Made by a program: the position numbers and the translations under genes. Below are positions 63,921 through 64,000 of a DNA stretch of 64,000 nucleotides, one piece after another. Location: NCBI RefSeq assembly GCF_029717145.1, contig NZ_CP099222.1:3100001-3164000 (forward strand), written 5' to 3'. The stretch is from Citrobacter freundii. GTDB lineage: Bacteria > Pseudomonadota > Gammaproteobacteria > Enterobacterales > Enterobacteriaceae. Numbering within the stretch: position 1 is the first letter of the stretch; each line of letters opens with the position of its first letter. The notes beneath the pieces were generated by a model. The model was not told the DNA's origin, ran no database searches, and saw nothing but the letters and a program-made list of their open reading frames with translations.

Positions 63921-64000
63921 TTATAGACGCGAAAGCGCATTTTCCACCTGCGGACGCGCAACATAATGCCCCGGCCCCACTAACTGGAGTGACACCGGGG
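63921..64000 (-). CDS. gsiA: Glutathione ABC transporter ATP-binding protein GsiA (C-terminal end only)
   Basis: Only the last 26 codons are inside the window, ending [20 protein letters not shown] before TAA. This matches the GsiA C-terminus, and the position 5' of gsiB supports it. Confidence 0.88.
   Translation of the reverse strand, partial: PVSLQLVGPGHYVARPQVENALSRL

Overview
The window is chromosomal DNA of an enterobacterium close to Escherichia, Salmonella and Citrobacter; Citrobacter fits best, but the species cannot be fixed from sequence reading alone. Nearly every backbone gene has a recognisable E. coli K-12 counterpart, and the order matches the K-12 gsiA-pflB interval read in reverse: pflB-pflA, ycaM, ycaD, dmsCBA, serS-rarA-lolA-ftsK-lrp, trxB-cydDC-aat-infA, tRNA-Ser, rlmC-ybjO-potIHGF, ybjN-rimK-nfsA-ybjC, grxA, ybjM, ybjL, rcdA, ybjJ-ybjI-ybjH, mdfA, ybjG, deoR, dacC, gstB, yliI, bssR, rimO, gsiDCBA.

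Region by region. 1-10.7 kb: anaerobic metabolism (pyruvate formate-lyase and its activase, DMSO reductase with an FNR-type site), an unrecognised exported protein and two transporters. 10.7-25.2 kb: housekeeping genes for Ser-tRNA charging, replication-fork maintenance, lipoprotein sorting, DNA segregation, Lrp, thioredoxin reductase, CydDC export, N-end-rule transferase and IF-1. 25.3-28.2 kb: a LysR/pirin/isochorismatase-like group and tRNA-Ser(GGA). In K-12 this junction carries roughly 25 kb (clpSA, macAB, hcp-hcr, poxB, artPIQMJ and others) that is absent here. 28.2-39.9 kb: rRNA methylation, the putrescine ABC importer (with a probable sigma-54 promoter), S6 glutamylation, nitroreductase, glutaredoxin and a YbjL-type transporter.

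40.0-44.1 kb is a P2-like prophage remnant bounded by a 21-bp direct repeat. It keeps ogr, an in-frame gpV-gpD fusion left by a large internal deletion, integrase arm-type repeats at both ends, and AT-rich cargo: two small membrane proteins and a membrane-anchored protein of about 437 aa whose 3' end looks frameshifted. I do not recognise the cargo, and it is the best candidate for something undescribed.

44.2-55.3 kb: a degenerate short-chain dehydrogenase-like gene, rcdA with a perfect palindromic operator candidate, ybjJ-ybjI-ybjH, a 0.4-kb highly structured element resembling phage Ash/C4-type immunity RNA, mdfA, ybjG, deoR, dacC, gstB, yliI and bssR. 55.5-59.1 kb: a LysR gene and a glycogen phosphorylase paralogue whose first third was removed next to an intact IS1 that has no target duplication, the mark of an IS1 adjacent deletion. 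59.1-64 kb: rimO and the glutathione importer gsiDCB with the end of gsiA.
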